A DNA stretch of 5,949 nt from Candidatus Bathyarchaeota archaeon (GTDB taxonomy: Archaea; Thermoproteota; Bathyarchaeia; Bathyarchaeales; Bathyarchaeaceae): the NCBI GenBank assembly GCA_029883255.1, contig JAOUJL010000093.1:1-5949 (forward strand). Direction: 5' to 3'. A model generated the notes under the pieces. It had not been told where the DNA came from and did not search any database. It worked only from the letters and a program-made list of their open reading frames with translations. Shown piece by piece: positions 4,557 to 5,949 of the stretch. Numbering within the stretch: position 1 is the stretch's first letter; the number at the start of each line of letters is the position of its first letter. The translations under genes were made by a program, and so were the position numbers.

Positions 4557-5082
4557 AAAAAAGGGAAAGGAAACGTTTGCAGATAGGATTAAGCCAAGAG
4601 TTTTTAAGGCAACCATAATAGGTATTATCACTTTTTTTCTCTACTATGTGTTGCCAACGCTTCTGTTCTCAACATTTCCTACTGAAAACCTTCCTTCCGA
4701 ATTTGATCCATACTTTTCCAGATACGAAAACCTCTTTTACATTTTTGCAGCAATAATCATCTGCTTCGCGGTTGTAAACCAACTTTCATCTGGAACAATT
4801 TTTCAACACGCATTTAACGTCGCAAAAGCGATAATTCTAATAATATACTTCATTTATGCCTTGGAAGGAGGCATCCTTACTCTAAGCATGTCCCTAGAGG
4901 GGAATATGGTAAACATTGTGGCTAATCTCACAGCTTTTCTGGCGATTCTGATATCAGTCAACCTTCTAACGCTAGCAAAAAATATGCTTGAAGCGATAAA
5001 CTTTCTCTCGCAAAAAGTAGAGCAACCACCCACCGAAATTACTAAGGAAGAAGAAATGGCTTCAATCCCAGAATTAAAATGA
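4540..5082 (+). CDS. Four-TM membrane protein, last gene of the cluster
   Basis: No family is recognised. The 180-aa product has four predicted helices at about residues 22-44, 65-84, 93-111 and 124-147. A basic N-terminal segment (TEKKGKETFADRIKPR) and an acidic C-terminal tail (PPTEITKEEEMASIPELK) both lie on the cytoplasmic side by the positive-inside rule. The longest external loop (TFPTENLPSEFDPYFSRYEN, about 45-64) could contact the ectodomain of the preceding protein. No catalytic or transport motif is visible. It overlaps the preceding gene by 17 nt. AAGGAG at 4524-4529 lies 10 nt before the GTG at 4540 and 13 nt before the ATG at 4543, so either could be the true start (one residue apart). 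It is probably translated from the same mRNA as the previous two membrane genes. No clear terminator follows. Confidence 0.72.
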   Translation: MMLVTEKKGKETFADRIKPRVFKATIIGIITFFLYYVLPTLLFSTFPTENLPSEFDPYFSRYENLFYIFAAIIICFAVVNQLSSGTIFQHAFNVAKAIILIIYFIYALEGGILTLSMSLEGNMVNIVANLTAFLAILISVNLLTLAKNMLEAINFLSQKVEQPPTEITKEEEMASIPELK

Positions 5083-5128
5083 AAATGAAGTACGTCTACA
5101 CTCCGATGCTGACCTCACCTTACCTTCT

Positions 5129-5360
5129 TTAACGCCAGCAACGTTGGTCAGAAGTCTCCAAGACTGAACCATAGAGAAAGGTTGCAGTGGGTTTGACGTA
5201 CCTCCAAAGCGTGTCTGTGATTATACCTGATGGCGGAATTGCCAACCCGATAATTGGGTGAAAAGGTTCCCAAGGCAATTCCCCGCAGTTCTTTTGGTGC
5301 TAAATCTGAGAAGAAAGCCCTCTGTTTTCCTTCAACCATTGCATGTATGATTAAACCTAT
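5129..5360 (-). pseudogene. C-terminal remnant of an MFS transporter, frameshifted
   Basis: On the minus strand one frame reads IGLIIHAMVEGKQRAFFSDL and then APKELRGIALGTF. This matches the loop and helix motif of major facilitator superfamily proteins near TM10-11 (family pattern: EG-x-x-x-A-hh-(A/S)DL-hP-x-ELRG-x-A-x-G-x-(Y/F)). Immediately after, the match continues one frame over as HPIIGLAIPPSGIITDTLW and TATFLYGSVL, again typical of MFS (G-x-x-x-hP-(A/S)-x-hh-x-x-x-LW...FhhGSVL). The frame changes at the 4-A run 5261-5264, which looks like one extra base. The first three quarters of the gene are absent, and the upstream CYTH stop codon overlaps the fragment. The ATG-started frame 5148-5339 is therefore not a real gene. 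Once a transporter, it is now only a fossil. Confidence 0.65.
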
Positions 5361-5875
5361 TTCTGGTTACATTTCTGAATAAGATCGCTATACGACAGTT
5401 TTTCCAGGTTTTCAGTTTTTATTCCAAGTTTTTTCATCAACCCTTTTAAAGTCTGCTGATTTTTTCTGATTGCTTGTAGATCAGCGGTTGTCTCTCTTTC
5501 AAATTCAACGAAAACTCCAAGTTTCTTAACAGTGTCTAAATGTATTTGTGTTCCTTGGTATCGATAAACTTCCCTCAACTTTTCTACAGTCACCCCGGTT
5601 TTCAAAACTTTTTCAAGCAAGCTCTTAAAAACTGCTGGCTCCTGAACTTCGAGAATGAAAACGTCACTTCTTTTTGGCCCCGAAACATTTTCTCTTTTAT
5701 AATAAACCAGTTCCACCGTGTTTTTGCCTTCTACTTCTCGAAGCTTTAACCTTCCCTCCGGAACCTCAAAGTAAACGTCAACCTGCTTGAACGTTCCGAT
5801 ATGATGAGCCTTTAAATCGATTATTTTTCCTCTAATCAGATCAAGAGTGTTAACTCTTGCCTTCAACTCAACCAT
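5357..5875 (-). CDS. CYTH-domain protein, CyaB/class IV adenylate cyclase-like
   Basis: This belongs to the CYTH superfamily (CyaB-like class IV adenylate cyclases and thiamine-triphosphatase-like enzymes), whose members bind triphosphates with metal ions inside a beta tunnel. Archaeal members' true substrate is usually unknown. The 172-aa product is near the family's usual size of about 170-190. Visible motifs are VELK (2-5), QVDVYF (31-36), GRLKLRE (41-47), VELVYYKR (54-61), VEKLREVYRY (97-106), IHLDTVKKLGVFVEFE (111-126) and the C-terminal SYSDLI (161-166). The first Glu of the usual ExExK motif is replaced by the start Met. The frame stays open upstream to the window edge (a TTG at 5911, and ETLFKRAEEKL further up), so an N-terminal extension or earlier start is possible. 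I chose ATG 5875 because the CYTH core begins there, but it has no good Shine-Dalgarno site. A decayed MFS fragment follows directly. Confidence 0.85.
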   Translation of the reverse strand: MVELKARVNTLDLIRGKIIDLKAHHIGTFKQVDVYFEVPEGRLKLREVEGKNTVELVYYKRENVSGPKRSDVFILEVQEPAVFKSLLEKVLKTGVTVEKLREVYRYQGTQIHLDTVKKLGVFVEFERETTADLQAIRKNQQTLKGLMKKLGIKTENLEKLSYSDLIQKCNQK

Positions 5876-5949
5876 TTTATGTTCAACTTTGCACAGCATT
5901 TGAGAAGTCAACTTTTCTTCGGCCCTCTTGAACAGAGTTTCAATTGTTT

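Noticed and set aside
5148..5339. 63-aa minus-strand ORF starting MVEGKQRAFF as an independent gene
   Set aside because: Only its first half matches MFS. After the A-run at 5261-5264 the match continues in another frame, so it is part of a pseudogene.
5800..5806. ATGATGA, matching a C box of archaeal C/D guide RNAs
   Set aside because: It lies antisense inside the CYTH gene, and no properly placed D box or C'/D' pair was seen.
1..5949. CRISPR array, insertion sequence or tRNA attachment site
   Set aside because: No regularly spaced repeats, transposase motifs, terminal inverted repeats or tRNA-like sequence were found by eye on either strand.

Overview
The window looks like a piece of archaeal chromosome, A+T-rich and about 6 kb long. 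The evidence is TATA-like boxes at about archaeal promoter distance with no bacterial -35/-10 pairs, an AK6/Fap7-type adenylate kinase, a DUF1922 zinc-ribbon protein, a CyaB-type CYTH protein, and frequent GTG/TTG starts behind strong Shine-Dalgarno sequences. Together these suggest a Bathyarchaeia-like (TACK) or related uncultured archaeon. That lineage is inferred, not proven.

Layout. Positions 1-1087 are sparse and accessory-looking. They hold a small unrecognised ORF (127-306), a 26-residue C2HC zinc-finger microprotein (435-515, +), a tiny very basic protein on the minus strand (658-756, possibly starting at 846), and a short remnant of a Mrr-like endonuclease (931-984, minus). Next come a TauE/SafE permease (1088-1891, minus) and a divergent AK6-type kinase (2006-2599, +). 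The kinase ends 2 bp from a convergent Mrr-like PD-(D/E)XK protein (2602-2940, minus). A divergent control region with a perfect 8-bp dyad (2975-2994) separates that gene from a DUF1922 zinc ribbon (3074-3289, +).

Positions 3384-5082 (+) form a compact three-gene cluster of membrane proteins. It encodes a two-TM protein, a single-TM-anchored protein with a duplicated, sequon-rich beta ectodomain, and a four-TM protein whose start overlaps the previous gene. This cluster is the best candidate for an undescribed system: a surface or envelope complex of unknown function. The right end has a CYTH gene (5357-5875, minus) followed directly by a frameshifted C-terminal fossil of an MFS transporter (5129-5360, minus).

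Two regulatory observations stand out. The dyad at 2975-2994 has a near copy (375-396) in front of the zinc-finger microprotein, so one regulator may control both loci. The genes otherwise form no single pathway. Anion transport, nucleotide and ribosome-assembly metabolism, nucleic-acid-related small proteins and a membrane operon lie side by side, with two decayed gene fragments marking recent rearrangement.
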